Part shown: positions 11,401 to 33,660 of the stretch, one piece after another
Layout of the letters: each line of letters opens with the position of its first letter
How positions within the stretch are numbered: position 1 is the stretch's first letter
From: Paralichthys olivaceus
Lineage: Eukaryota; Chordata; Actinopteri; Pleuronectiformes; Paralichthyidae
Assembly: GCF_024713975.1 (NCBI RefSeq)
Contig: NC_091111.1
Span: forward strand, 9,792,501-9,856,500
DNA length: 64,000 bases
Direction: 5' to 3'
Program-made: the position numbers and the translations under genes
The notes under the pieces: generated by a model
The model's database searches: none
What the model saw: the letters and a program-made list of their open reading frames with translations, nothing else
What the model was told of the DNA's origin: nothing

Positions 11401-14047
11401 TCACAGTCTGACGACGCCAAAGTGAACATTCATTTGTCTGTGTTAGCTGTCACGTTAAGGTGACTGACAGTCACACTTGGAAAAAAGAAAGGAATTGACG
11501 GTGTTTTACTGCTCCTATTGTTGCCATGGTAGCAGCTTCTTTCACAGCATATTGTATCACCAACTCTTCATATGTTAAAACTACAAATTATGTTTTAAAT
11601 GTGTCTTAGCCAGGTTCATGTTTGACCTTAATAAAATTTTAAAAATAATTTACTGAAAGAGTTTTCATGCTACAAATAACACACACACACAAACAAAAAA
11701 AGACACATAAGAGTTGTTCACTTATAATCACTCACTCTGTTTCTTTTTGATGCTGCAGTTAAGTTGCAGCCCACCAGCCATCCAGGTCTTCAACAGCACC
11801 TCAGGCACCATCTTGGAGTCAGTCGGTGACCAAAGCTGTGCAGAAAATCCAAAGCACTACAGCTTCATGGCTGTGATGTCACTCGTCGCAACTGCCATGT
11901 TGGTGCAGGTCAGCCAGCTGATTAAACTGGGCCTCATGGTGCTGGTTGTGACGGCAACTGGAGCCGTGAACATCTACAGCTGGAGGGACATTTATGACCT
12001 TTACGACTACATACAGTTTGCCACCTACAGGTGAGAAATTGGTCAAACGGAACCACGATTGACGGATTTTACTGTGAATGAAAATTCATATTATTAAATA
12101 AATACATTTTGATAAACAGCACATAAAGCTAAATGCGTTATTGCTAAATTGTTGTGTCTTTGTGTTTTCAGAACGTCTATAGTGCCATCTAAGTATCTGA
12201 TGACCATGATGATTATCATCATGATGATTTGTTTCTACTTCTTCGCTCGTCATGTAAGTCACTGTGCTGCCCACCCACACAGTGTCACACATCGGGGTCT
12301 CAAAACTTCCTTTCTGCTCTTTGCAGACAATGTGACTCCATTTGCTTTGACAGACCAGATTGATGGATGGATGGATTGTCCATCTAAATATCTTGCCGAC
12401 CTCCTCTCATCTTTTTCATGTTGTGCGTGTGTATGCAGCTGGAGTGTCAGTCCAGAAAGCTGTTCCTGTGGAAGATTGGCGTCCATGACCAGAAGGAGAA
12501 AGTGTTTGAGATGAGACGCTGGAACGAAGCCCTGGTCACCAACATGCTGCCCGAACATGTGGCTAAACACTTCCTGGGCACCAAGAAGAGAGATGAGGTA
12601 CATACAGTATGAGTTATAGTATAATTTAGATATGTAGGTGTTTTAGGGGCCCATTCTAGGGTAAAGAAAAAATGCATTTGTACAATTTAGATGAAACACA
12701 CTAGTGAAAACATCCCTATGATTATTTTATTTTCAATTTCTGCCAATAGATCCCTTTCACCTAAAGTAAAGATGGTACAATATGTGACACCTAAAATGCA
12801 ATTCATTGCATAACAGTGCCATCTTGTGGTAGATTTCATAAAAACATATTAGTGCTCTGGTGTTTTTTTTTAATAATGGGTTTTATCAGAGAAATGAATA
12901 GAGATATAAATTGAGAGCAAACTAACATCTTCATTCATTATTTATAGGAGCTGTACAGTCAGTCTTATGATGAAATAGGTGTGATGTTTGCTTCCATCCC
13001 CAACTTTTCTGACTTCTACACTGAAGAGAGCATCAACAATGGAGGCCTCGAGTGCCTCAGGATACTCAACGAGATCATCTCTGACTTTGACAGCGTGAGT
13101 TCTGGCAGTATTTCTAAAAACGGTGGTAAATATTGTGATTTAGCAGTTCTACTCTGATGTGTCATCATGTTAACAATGAACTAAAGACGGTTTAAATGCC
13201 TACGACTATATGATGCCCACTTTCCCAAACAGTTGCTGGACAGGGACGAGTTCCGCTTCATCACTAAGATCAAGACAATAGGAAGCACCTACATGGCTGC
13301 ATCAGGACTTACTCCTGAGAGCAACACCAATGGCTACAGCAACCGCAAGGTGTGACACGTCTACAGCTTCTACCTTACAAATGCAGCTTGTTGCAAATAG
13401 AACAATCAGCTGCTGATGACGGTCATCTTTAAAAATACATCCCGTTGTCCCACAGCCAGAGGACCAGTCTGTGATTGAGCGCTGGCAGCACCTCGCTGAC
13501 CTGGCAGACTTTGCCTTGGCCATGAAAGTCACCCTCAACAATCTCAACAAACAGTCCTTCAACAACTTTATGCTCCGAATCGGTCAGTGTGTGTGTGTGT
13601 GTGTGTGTGAGTGTGTGTCTGTCTTGTTTATTGATTTCTGTGATGATCCCCCTCAGGTCTGAACAAGGGAGGAGTTCTGGCGGGAGTGATTGGAGCTCGT
13701 AAACCTCACTATGACATCTGGGGCAACACAGTCAATGTAGCCAGCAGAATGGAGTCCACTGGAGTGATGGGAAACATCCAGGTAGCACGCACGCACGCAC
13801 GCATGCACTCACACACAGGAACATCTACTATTAGTTCCCTCAAACTTTCTTTTTCTGCCCTCAGGTGGTGGAAAGCTGCTATGACATCTTGAAGGGGTAT
13901 GGCTTCCGCTTTGTCCGAAGAGGGCCCATATTTGTGAAAGGGAAAGGGGAGCTGCTGACATTCTTCATGAAGGGCAAAGACAATCGCAATAACAATGGTG
14001 GCCCAGTGACCACTGCTCTTCCACACCAGGTTGGGGACGTTTCTTGA
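5483..14047 (+). CDS. adcy3: Adenylate cyclase type 3
   Basis: Membrane adenylyl cyclase (ATP to cAMP) of olfactory and primary cilia. Coding exons: 5483-6166, 6797-6946, 8247-8383, 8499-8610, 8793-8920, 9226-9384, 9460-9619, 9770-9877, 10097-10173, 10301-10462, 10625-10712, 10950-11066, 11759-12030, 12172-12253, 12439-12597, 12948-13094, 13233-13349, 13456-13582, 13657-13781, 13865-14047. They sum to 1,097 residues in phase; the mammalian protein has about 1,144. Exon 1 encodes the N-terminus and first six-helix bundle. C1a has FADIVGFT (metal Asp about 329) and LGDCYYC (Asp about 373). A second helix bundle follows, with an N-glycosylation site NSTSG. C2 has [11 protein letters not shown] (about 926) and [12 protein letters not shown] (Asn about 1022, Arg about 1026), so both catalytic halves look intact. 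SYYMADRK and the ending LPHQVGDVS match type 3. The start ATG is in the context accatcATGT. Exon 8 (C1b) is short and the least conserved. Confidence 0.97.
6290..6620. repeat. Interspersed repeat with gtgggcc(a) motifs in adcy3 intron 1
   Basis: Phrases such as atgtggcccaaat, aaatgtgggcc, agtgtgggccagatctgggcc and cagatgtgg recur over about 330 bp, with the irregular internal repetition of a fish transposon body. No ORF of note. Family not assigned. Confidence 0.35.
7439..7690 (+). mobile_element. tRNA-like SINE-type repeat in adcy3 intron 2
   Basis: It begins gctgggcagcacagtggtac with box A-like gtggttagcactgg and box B-like ggttcctggtttgagt. A conserved body follows (ctgtgcagggcgtaccccacc, agctgggattggctccagc), and it ends with agatgaatggatgga. 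This layout is a very common dispersed element of teleost genomes. It is not a functional tRNA gene. Confidence 0.65.
12640..12780 (-). repeat. Partial copy of a TTAA-flanked MITE-like family (adcy3 intron 15)
   Basis: The stretch ccattctagggtaaag ... acaatttagatgaaacacac ... attttcaatttctgccaat ... ccctttcacctaaa matches, in reverse orientation, the first half of the complete element at 54214-54562. The terminal repeats are not preserved here. Confidence 0.6.
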
Positions 14048-14490
14048 TTAATTTCACCAGCGGAAACGTCATGAACACGAAGATAAGCCTGGGCAAGACG
14101 ACCATGTTGCTCCATTTCTCTCATATACACATTTTTTAGACTTTTTTCATACATAACTGTAGCAATGTAAAGCTTATGGAGGTAGACCAACACAACACAA
14201 TAATATCATGAGCATTATAACAGTGAAATATAACTTCACCAACAAAGAAGTTTAAGAACAGAAAGGGATTTTGTAGCTGTATATAATTCAGGGATACACT
14301 TTAATATCTCACATGAATTCTGCATAAAAGATTTGTACTTGACTGATAGAGTGCTATGTGGATTACAAGCTTGAAACAGTCTAAATAAATTACTTTCCTA
14401 TGTTGTTTTACCTCTAGGCAAGGTTTTGTAAAATAATGTAGGTTGATCAAACTGTATTTATACTGTGTTAATAAAAAATGTTTGCACTAA
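14048..14490 (+). other. adcy3: adcy3 3' UTR and polyadenylation signal
   Basis: The stop codon TGA is at 14045-14047. AATAAA at 14470-14475 is the first canonical signal downstream, giving a 3' UTR of roughly 440 bases. Confidence 0.6.
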
Positions 14491-16232
14491 ACTTGGTAAG
14501 TTGTTCTTGCCACAGGATGTAGATGGTTTTGTTAGAAGGTGGATCTGGGGTCTAGAGACAGTTATTTAACACATGCAGCTTTTATGTGGAGGGGTCTGGA
14601 TTAATCAGATGAGGATGACACATGTAAGATTTGTAATCACATTTTGTTTTGCTGGAAAATAATCACAATTAATTATCTATGCTAAAGGCACCGGAGGCAT
14701 TCATTATTTATTCATTAATTTAGTCTGATTGGTAATGTGAACTGATTACTTTGATAACTTATCTAATTATGAATACGATGGAATATTCTTAGGCCACTTG
14801 ATGCTTGTTTATTCATTCATTAATTGATTCATTTGCACACAGGGCCTGCTACCAAAAACCAAAACAATTGAAACCCAGCTCTTATTATGCAGACCAGGTC
14901 ACTAGAACGGCACACTGAGACAGGTTAATTATATTAGTTAGACCTGAGCTGTTACAGCTATGACTATTTAAATGTCTGCAATAAGAAGGGTCCTATTTTG
15001 TTAGTGTTTCTCTATATATATTTAATTTACCTAAGAAAAAGTATCACATATATTAAATTAATATTAATAATCAGAACCATGATATTACTGTTTTTTAAAA
15101 TTATGTATAAATTAAGTGTTACTAATATTTGTTATCAAAACTCTGAGCTTTGCGTAGTTTGAGGGAGCAGCTTAAAGCTGCATAATGTATAGAATATATT
15201 CAAGTACTCTCAGATGAGTTGAAGTGAAGGCAATAGTGTAACTATATCCATGGAAAGTAGAAGTACCCAACACAAAGAGGGCCCTAAAAAAATGTTAATA
15301 AAAGTTAGTGTTTATCTGCAATTTGTAAATTAGACATGTTTGCCATGTAAAGTATGTTGGTTTTTATAAAAAGTTTGGCAGATTACTTTTGTCAAAGATT
15401 CATACAGTAATTAAAGCTGGTTGAGAAAAAGTGACAAGACATTTTGACATTTCAGATTGTGCAGATTTTTTTCAAATGCACACAGAACATTGTTTCTGGA
15501 TTCCAACTATAACTGCAACAACAAGTCAAAACTGATCAGTTGATTGATACAAAATTATCCTGCAAATATTTTGTTGGTAAGCTGTATTCGGTTTTAAGCA
15601 AAATGTCAAACATTTGGGGCTTCCAGCTTCTCAAATATGAGGATTTGATTAATACATTTTATCTCCTTTTTAGAGGATTAATTTGGTTCCACATGATTTA
15701 TTGTGATGAATGGTTTAGTTTAGAAATAGTGCAGCAATAATAAACTGTTGATTTAATTCAGTTGGTTTGAGTTTAAAAACAAACGATTAATCCATTGAGA
15801 GAAAATAACAAAAGAAATGAATGGTTAAAAAATTAACGCTGAAAATATGTGTGCTCACTTGTTGATTACATTTTTTTGCAAAGGAAGGTTTTTGGTTGGG
15901 GGTTTGATTTAATTCTAATCAGTTTCTCTATTTTTTTTTTAATGAATATTACTTTACTTTTAATTAAATTTATATTTTCTGAGGATTAATTTTGTGCCAC
16001 ATGATTTACTGTGGGGGGAATGGTTCACTTTCAAAATAGCGCAACGATAATAACAACAAACTGGACGAAGACAATACGACCCGTTATGCTGATGTCAAAT
16101 TCCTGAAATGATGTTAATTATCTGTCCAAACAAACAGAGATGAGATTATTATGTCTTCTTGTTGTCAGATGATCTTTAAACTAAATTCTTATGCACCACC
16201 CATGGATTATATTCTACCCGGAAGCTTGGTAG
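14491..16232. other. AT-rich intergenic spacer adcy3-wdr26
   Basis: No gene-like frame, splice pattern or RNA gene seen. It contains an imperfect direct repeat of about 70 bp: 15673-15742 and 15981-16051 share gaggattaattt, ccacatgattta and a ...gcaataataa ending. The last 50 bases become GC-richer and hold ETS-like CCGGAAG (16219) and TTCCGG (16242), consistent with a wdr26 promoter. Confidence 0.6.
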
Positions 16233-16676
16233 TGTAGGAATTTCCGGTTACGTCAGGGCGTGAGGACTCCATTAGAGCTGCAGCTGTTTGGAGAGAAACA
16301 ACAACAAAAACGGGCGAACTGTCAGGGCCGCCGGAGTGACAGTCCGTCCACAGCCCGACAACGAGCCCTCAAACCTGGAAGCGCAACCTCCATTTCCCAC
16401 CCGGAGCTCCGCCGGCTTCTAACCACGGCCGCTCTCGGTGAGGAAACTCTGGCCTCCGCTTCCTCCTCCTCCGACTCGGACACCGGCGGTGCGTCGCCGC
16501 CCCCGCGGAAGAAGCACCGAGCCTCGGCGGCGGAGGGAGCAGGAGAGCCCGGGGCTTCAGCAGTTGTGACAGGCCTCTCCGGAGTTGCCCTAGGACTTGC
16601 TTCGCACTCCCCGCACTCTCAAGCCACCTCCGCCATCCAGTTCAACCGAAGCGTCGTCAACATCCTCAGCGGCAGC
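16233..16676 (+). promoter_or_regulatory. wdr26: GC-rich wdr26 leader, open in frame with the CDS but without ATG
   Basis: From the in-frame TAG at 16230-16232 to the ATG at 16677 there are 148 codons with no stop and no ATG, in the same frame as wdr26. The conceptual peptide is Ser/Ala/Pro-rich with a basic patch (PPPRKKHR). It is most simply 5' UTR. Non-AUG initiation (for example CTG near 16275) is possible but unsupported. Confidence 0.5.
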
Positions 16677-27258
<10,582 letters not shown>

Positions 27259-29002
27259 TGGTCACTCATGGAGCAAATAACATCTCTCTTTGACAACAAT
27301 CCAAGAATCCCACAGTGAAACGAAATCTAAACTGGCAAATAAAATCCAACAATGGAAGCAAAGTCAAGACACAACAAAAGCCACCAAGACAAAAGAGAAA
27401 ACAAAAAGCGAGAAAAACTCGTCTCCTGACTGGCCTAGACAAAATGGTGGAGGTGATGATGGACACTCTGAAAATTCAAGTCCTCATCCAAAACTTGATC
27501 TTGACCCAGAGGCCTGGAAACTCCAGTCAGTGCCCGTCGGGAATGCGGCCGACATCCAGTGGCGTTGTGACAGGCTGTTCCCCTCCCTCAACTAACCCTC
27601 CTCCCCTCCCCTGTCTCGCTGCATGGTCACCTGCCATGCTAGTTCCTCTTAGAGTTTCCCAGGAAACCCACCTCCACCTTGAGCTCGGCACACATCAAGT
27701 TCCTGTGACACCGCCAGACTGACATGGCAGACCAACCATCTACCTATTGGACTGCATTTGTCTGCCTGTTTTGTCTCACGTTACCTGTAAAATGTCTCAA
27801 TGGACATGGGTGGGGGGTTTTCAGGGCAGGATGATGCGTAGGGGGATATAGCAACTTCTGTATGTATTCCCCCCCCTCCCTTTTTTGCTATATTCTTCAC
27901 ATTGTTGGACAAAGGCCGAAAATCCACAGTTAAAAAACAAAAACTGACCGACCAGCTGACAAAGAACACAAAAACAAGGCTATGCTTAAATGTTGGAAAT
28001 TTATTTTAATGATAGTCATAGCATTTATTCTCATTTAAGAGGTGAATCTTAGCTCGAGAGCTTTAGCTTGAAGATTCCACTTTCTGTTTCTCGACATTAG
28101 GAAAACAAAACTTTTTATTCCTTAATTTAACTCCTAACACGGACAGTCGCTGCAATGTTTCCAACTTGACAGCCCCCCTCCACCCCAAATAAAAAAAAAT
28201 CTCCTCTGTCAAGCTAGCTACCGCACAACTTCATTACATTTGCCTAAGAGGAGACGGACAGAGGGATTACAGGTCACATATCAGCAGTGAGGGAGGGTGC
28301 AGACGTTATACAGTCGCTATGATCCCTTCTCAAAAGACATGCAAGGGTTCGAGTGCAATTTCAATTGCAGGCCGGTGACTGCTGTCCCTCTGTGTGTGAG
28401 TGAGAGTGTGAGTGCAAGAGTTTATGCATACACACATTAATGTGAGAGATGACCTTTGTGGGCGCAGGTTTAATTGGCTCGTGTGTTTTTGTATGTGTTC
28501 AATTCACACCAGCAGAAAATACTCGCCCCTACCCCCTACGCTCCTATAATCCCATAGTAAAATTGTAAAGAGGATTTTAAACTGATTCTAAGTTATCCAA
28601 AGCCCCGTAAGGACCTCTATCTGTGGAACAAAGAATACTTGAGAGCCATTTTGTAAAAGAAAAACTTTTTTTAATCTGGGGCTTTGTTTTTTACATTTGT
28701 TTGGCTTTTCTCCTTAACCATGTGGCATTCAAACAGCACTGAGTTATTGGCATCCAATCATCTTTGTGGGGAGAAATTTAAGAAAGAGCAATTTGGTCGA
28801 GGCATGTTTAAAAAAAAAAAAAAAAAAAATGAAAAAAAAAAAAAGAAGCTGTTAAGTGTTGTGTTTATTAGCAAAGGGTCATTTCATATGGGAAGTTTGA
28901 TGATTGTAACGTACTGAATGAGTAGTTAGCACGGCCCCAGAGAGAAGAAGGAGGCACCAATAATCACAACCATGCTCTGAGCCGGCAGAGTTAAAGAGCG
29001 AA

Positions 29003-29086
<84 letters not shown>

Positions 29087-30505
29087 CTGCCTTCCTGTTC
29101 ATACAGTTGCACACAAACCTTCAGTATGTATGAAACCCCTCCCTCCACCCAACTGCACTCTGAGTGGTCACCTTGCCATCTTGCACCTACTGCAGTGGCA
29201 TGAATCCTTTAGGGTCTTGTAGCCTTGCGGTCACCACGCTCGCCAGACTTTTGGCTTTAAACAAGGCAAAGACTTAAAAACAGGAAGGAGATCGCTAAAG
29301 GAATCCAGCCCTCTCTATGCATCCAAAAGCAGTGACTGATTATTACATTGTAAAACTCTTTGCATAAAAAGCAGCCTTCATCTGGAGGGTGCCACTCTTG
29401 GAGCTTAGAGAGAACTCAGCATTAACTCCCCCATTGCTCTCCAGCCAAGTACTTCAGTGGTCAGTGCACCATTCAAAGCTTTCTTCCTCCCTTTTTCAGG
29501 GTATGTAATGACTATTTGCTACAGACTGATATACAGTGGAAATGTTTAAAAAAAAACAGTGCTTTTCTGTCTGTTTTTATTGAAATTTTTTGTTACTTAA
29601 AATTTGTTTTGTTCACATTATATCATTTTTTTTTTTTTTGGGATTGACCTTTATCCCTGTATGATCATATTAAAATATAACCAGACACTTGGGAGTCCTC
29701 ACTTTTTTTAATCTTTACAAATCCCTCTTAACTTTCTTTTATACTTTTTTTTTCTTTGTTTCTTTGTGTTCAGTTGAATTTTATCTACCACGACAATTAC
29801 AAATGAATATGCACAGTAACACCCATGCCAATCGGAGCGGGAAGAGAATTTGTAGGAAGTGTGTTACCTATTATCAAATCAGGTTTGAACTATCCACCCC
29901 TCGCCTTTAAGAGTTTCCTTCATGTGAGAAGCTTCTTTATCGCATGTCTGTGTAATTAAGCGAAATCTCTCTCTTGGTGTGCCATTGTTGATTTGACAGT
30001 TGCCACTGCTCTGACCCGTATTTAAGCCAAATGACTTATATTCACAGTCTTGAAACCCTCGACTCCCCGACTGCAGAACGGACTCCGCTTCCACACTCAC
30101 ATCATTTCAAAAGACCCCAGGCAAATCACACACTAATGAACCCTAACAGGAGTTTCAGTAAAGTCCATTATTCACCTGCTGGTGGCAAATGCTATGTCTG
30201 TATGCAACCTGGTGTCTATTCTGTTCTTCTGTCTTGAGTTTACCAAGGGAGTTGTTTCTGATTTTAAATACGTCTTATTTCTCTCTCTGAGGTGAGGGTG
30301 GTGGTTGTGGGTGAGGGGCTGGGTGGGGATTACTAAGGGCTTGCTGTAGCATCTCTGAGTTCCTTGGGTGAGGGCGGGACGGGTGATGTGTGGGTTTTGC
30401 GTTCAGTGTGTTATTTACAAAAGTGATTGTACTGTTTTGTATTGTTGTGTAGGAAAAGTGTTATGTATGCATATTTTCAATAAAGCATTCAGGGTTTTGA
30501 AAAAA
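27259..30505 (+). other. wdr26: wdr26 3' UTR with polyadenylation signal
   Basis: No coding frame follows the TGA at 27256-27258. AATAAA at 30479-30484 is followed about 15 bases later by an A-run (30500-30510), a plausible cleavage region. The UTR of about 3.2 kb contains a long A-tract (28810-28845) and a CA microsatellite. The exact end is inferred. Confidence 0.65.
29005..29085. repeat. (CA)n microsatellite in the wdr26 3' UTR
   Basis: About 38 CA units after a short acatacacatac lead. If the inferred 3' UTR is right, this would be transcribed in the mRNA. Confidence 0.97.
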
Positions 30506-32957
30506 AAAAAGAAACATAGTCCATGGAAGTTTGATGGGGCAGGAGCTTGTGAGGTCTACCTATCAGATGCCAAGGTCGGCCCATCAGATGCCAATGAAGC
30601 CCCCCCCCCTCGCTGTGCAGATCCAGGTTGGCCCTGAACCACTGTCTTAGGAAAGAGCATGTGTCATGATGGAAAACACTGGGTTTGAATTTTCTGTTTT
30701 GTGAATTCAGTCTTGATATCTAAATGTTTTGACAGCAATGTGTGGGGCCAGACCAGGAGAGAGGGGATCTCCAATGCCAGAATAATTAGGAATGACAAGA
30801 ACAATTGCCAATAAAGTGACATTATTTTGAGTAAGCTTTGTTGTTGGCCATACATTTCTATAGAAACGTCACCTTCTTGGAAACAGGTTCTCCAGGCATG
30901 GATACTGGTAAAATGTGAGACCCAAATTAATTTATAGTAAAATTATGAAGAAGCCATTACGGAAACAATCATAAAGATTAATGCACACAACATGTAATAA
31001 AACCTGTAACTGGAAAAAAATCCTGAAGATTTTCACTTGATTGCAGACAAATAAGAGACTTGATCCTGTTTGTCTATGTTGCTATGAATGTTTCATACTA
31101 AACAAATAACCTACACATGTTTTGACTTCCTAACTCTGATTTATAACAATGTAAAAAGAAGCAGGATGAAGTAATTTTATAGGATTCAACACCTATTGGA
31201 TTATTTCACAATTTCATGGTTATATGTTATGTCTGATTTAGTCATATGGTTATTTTAGAATATATATAAAGGAACACTGGGGTCTCCATAAGTCAACATC
31301 AGATTAATTGCGCCACCTGGTGGAAGTCACACAATCTTGTCATTTTGGCATCCATCAGAATAACATTAATTCTAATGGTATTTATTCAATGAATCAGCAT
31401 TTATGTATAAAAGCAAATGGTTTTCAAATGAGAGAAGCTCACTCTTTCAATGAGTAGTATCATAGGACGGTCAAAACTGAACAAGGACAACAACAAAGAC
31501 TGAAAACAAATCTGGAAATAATATTAGGATTAACATGGTGAACATATATGTTAGAAAGCAATAAATAACATGTATATAAGTATATGTATTTGATAAATTA
31601 TATCAAATATATGATTTATATGATGTGATAATCACAATTAATCTACTAATGGGTACTGGTTCTGCATTATATTGATATACCTACACATTTAATTTACAAT
31701 ACACTTCTACTTCTACTTTTATCTTCATTTATACATCGGACTTAATTCTTTTTTTTACTGTATTCTATTCTACTTTATATCATTCTGTACTGTTATCTTG
31801 GAGCAAGCAGGCACAACAATTTCCTTAGGTATTAATAGTCTTATCTATAACAAAATGGCAGCAAATAAGCACATGAGAAAACATAAAGGCAAATAACAAA
31901 ACACAACAAATCACAAAACTTGACAATATTAACTTCTAACAGAAAGGAACTTGCTATTGACGACTTTTGATGATTCATTTATAAAAAGTGGAATGCTAAT
32001 AAAACGTGTTTTAGTATTTAATTGGGTTTTTATTGTTTTTTGTGATTTGCTCTTCAGGGTCACCATATTACTGGACTGAACTGATGTCCCAGCCTGTGAC
32101 ACCTTGACAATTCAGTGTGCATAATTTAGTGGCATCTAGTGGTGAAATCGCATGTTGCAGCTGAATACCCCTCACCTTCCAAACATGACAGAGAGCCCGT
32201 GGTATCTTTCAGTTGTAATAGAAACTCCAAAGGTGTTTAAGTTTGTCTAGTTTGGGCTACTGTAAAAAAAATGTTGGCCTTCATAGAGAGAGGAGCTGCT
32301 TCTGATGTAAATATAAAGTTTAAATTTAAATGGGGCCATCATAGGGTAACAAAAACAACAATAGGTCCCTTTCACCTAAATCGTACACACTGGACCTTTA
32401 ACTCCCTGAGGCAAATAACGGACTAACTGTACTTTGCACAATCCAGTCTGTAATATTTACTTACTATGTATTGCACAATCCCCTCCCCTGGTGCTTGTAG
32501 TATTTTTTATATTCTGTTGTTTTTTTAAATTATGTATACTTGCACAAATACACCACAGCACACTTCTTGTATGTGTGAACCAGATTCTGCTGCAGAGACC
32601 AGGACAGCAGATTTAAAGGGCTTCCTCTACAAAGCTCTATGTTGATGTTTGTATCTTTAATGCAGGAAAGATGCAACGTGTCTGTTCCGATCAGATGATT
32701 CAGTGAAGACGTTGTTTTGTGGTGCACAACGTAAACAGAGCTGCAGTCACGTTCAGTGTGAAACTCATCAGACCTGCTTTGTTTTGCTCCATCTCAAAGA
32801 GGCGGGGCGTCCACTCTGACGTCACCCCCTCTCTCTCTCTCTCCCTCCCTCTCTCTCCCTCTCCCTCTCTACCGTCTCCTCCTGAGTCCCACAGCCGAAT
32901 CCAGAGCTCCATCGCCCGGGGAACGTTCGGGCTGTGTACCGAGCTCCCGCTGCAGTC
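30506..32957. other. Intergenic spacer wdr26-fez2
   Basis: Mostly AT-rich with no gene-like frames. It holds a MITE-like element (32105-32401), possible repeat tail sequences (31640-31850, 32402-32620), and a CT-rich tract (32828-32875) just upstream of the fez2 start, which is probably fez2 5' UTR or promoter. Confidence 0.55.
32105..32401 (-). mobile_element. MITE-like element, near complete, reverse orientation
   Basis: Reverse-complement relative of 54214-54562. Shared blocks include gcatctagtggtgaa, catgttgcagctgaatac, cctcaccttccaaacatga, tagtttgggctactgtaaa and cacctaaatc...acacactggaccttTAA. The right end is TTAA at 32398-32401; the left end is more decayed. Confidence 0.65.
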
Positions 32958-33616
32958 ATGGCGGCGCCGTTAGCCCACTTCGACGAGGACTGGCAGGACT
33001 TCAATGAATTCAAGGCGTCCTCCGCCGAGTCCGCCGACCGCCTGGACCTGCTCAACTCCAATGTGGGCGACCCGTCGTCGGGCCTGGACGATTTCTCCGA
33101 CCTGGACCGCAGCTTCTCCGGGGAGATCTGCAGCTTCAAGTCGATGGAGGACCTCGTCCACGACTTCGACGAGAAGCTGACAGTGTGTTTCCGGAACTAC
33201 AACACGGCGACGGAGAACATCGCTCCGATCAAACCCATCTCCGAGGACAACTACCTGAAAGACGACGAGTGAGTGCGGATTGTTTGTTAACTTTTAATCT
33301 CTTAGCTAGCTGGCTAGCCGCGTTAGCCTCTCCGGGCTACAGCCGGCGATCAGGAGGGGACCTCGGCTCAGTTTGAACTGTCGAGCAAAGGTTAGACCGC
33401 TGGTACGTGTTTGTTCAACGAGAATACACTTTCTGACGTATTATAAGAAAGTACGTTCCTCCTGTTTTATCATTTGTTAGTGTCTTAACTTCAGGCAGCC
33501 TTTCAGAAAGTACAAGCTAATGACTAATACTAGTTGTTAGCATCTTTTGACTGTCTGGTTCTTTTAAGGGCCAAATTAAGAGTCTTCATCTTTCAATAGT
33601 TGTCTTATTGATGATC

Positions 33617-33660
<44 letters not shown>

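Noticed and set aside
16260-16676. Start of wdr26 at 16260
   Set aside because: The codon there is GTG, not ATG. The first in-frame ATG (16677) matches the known MQANGAG N-terminus.
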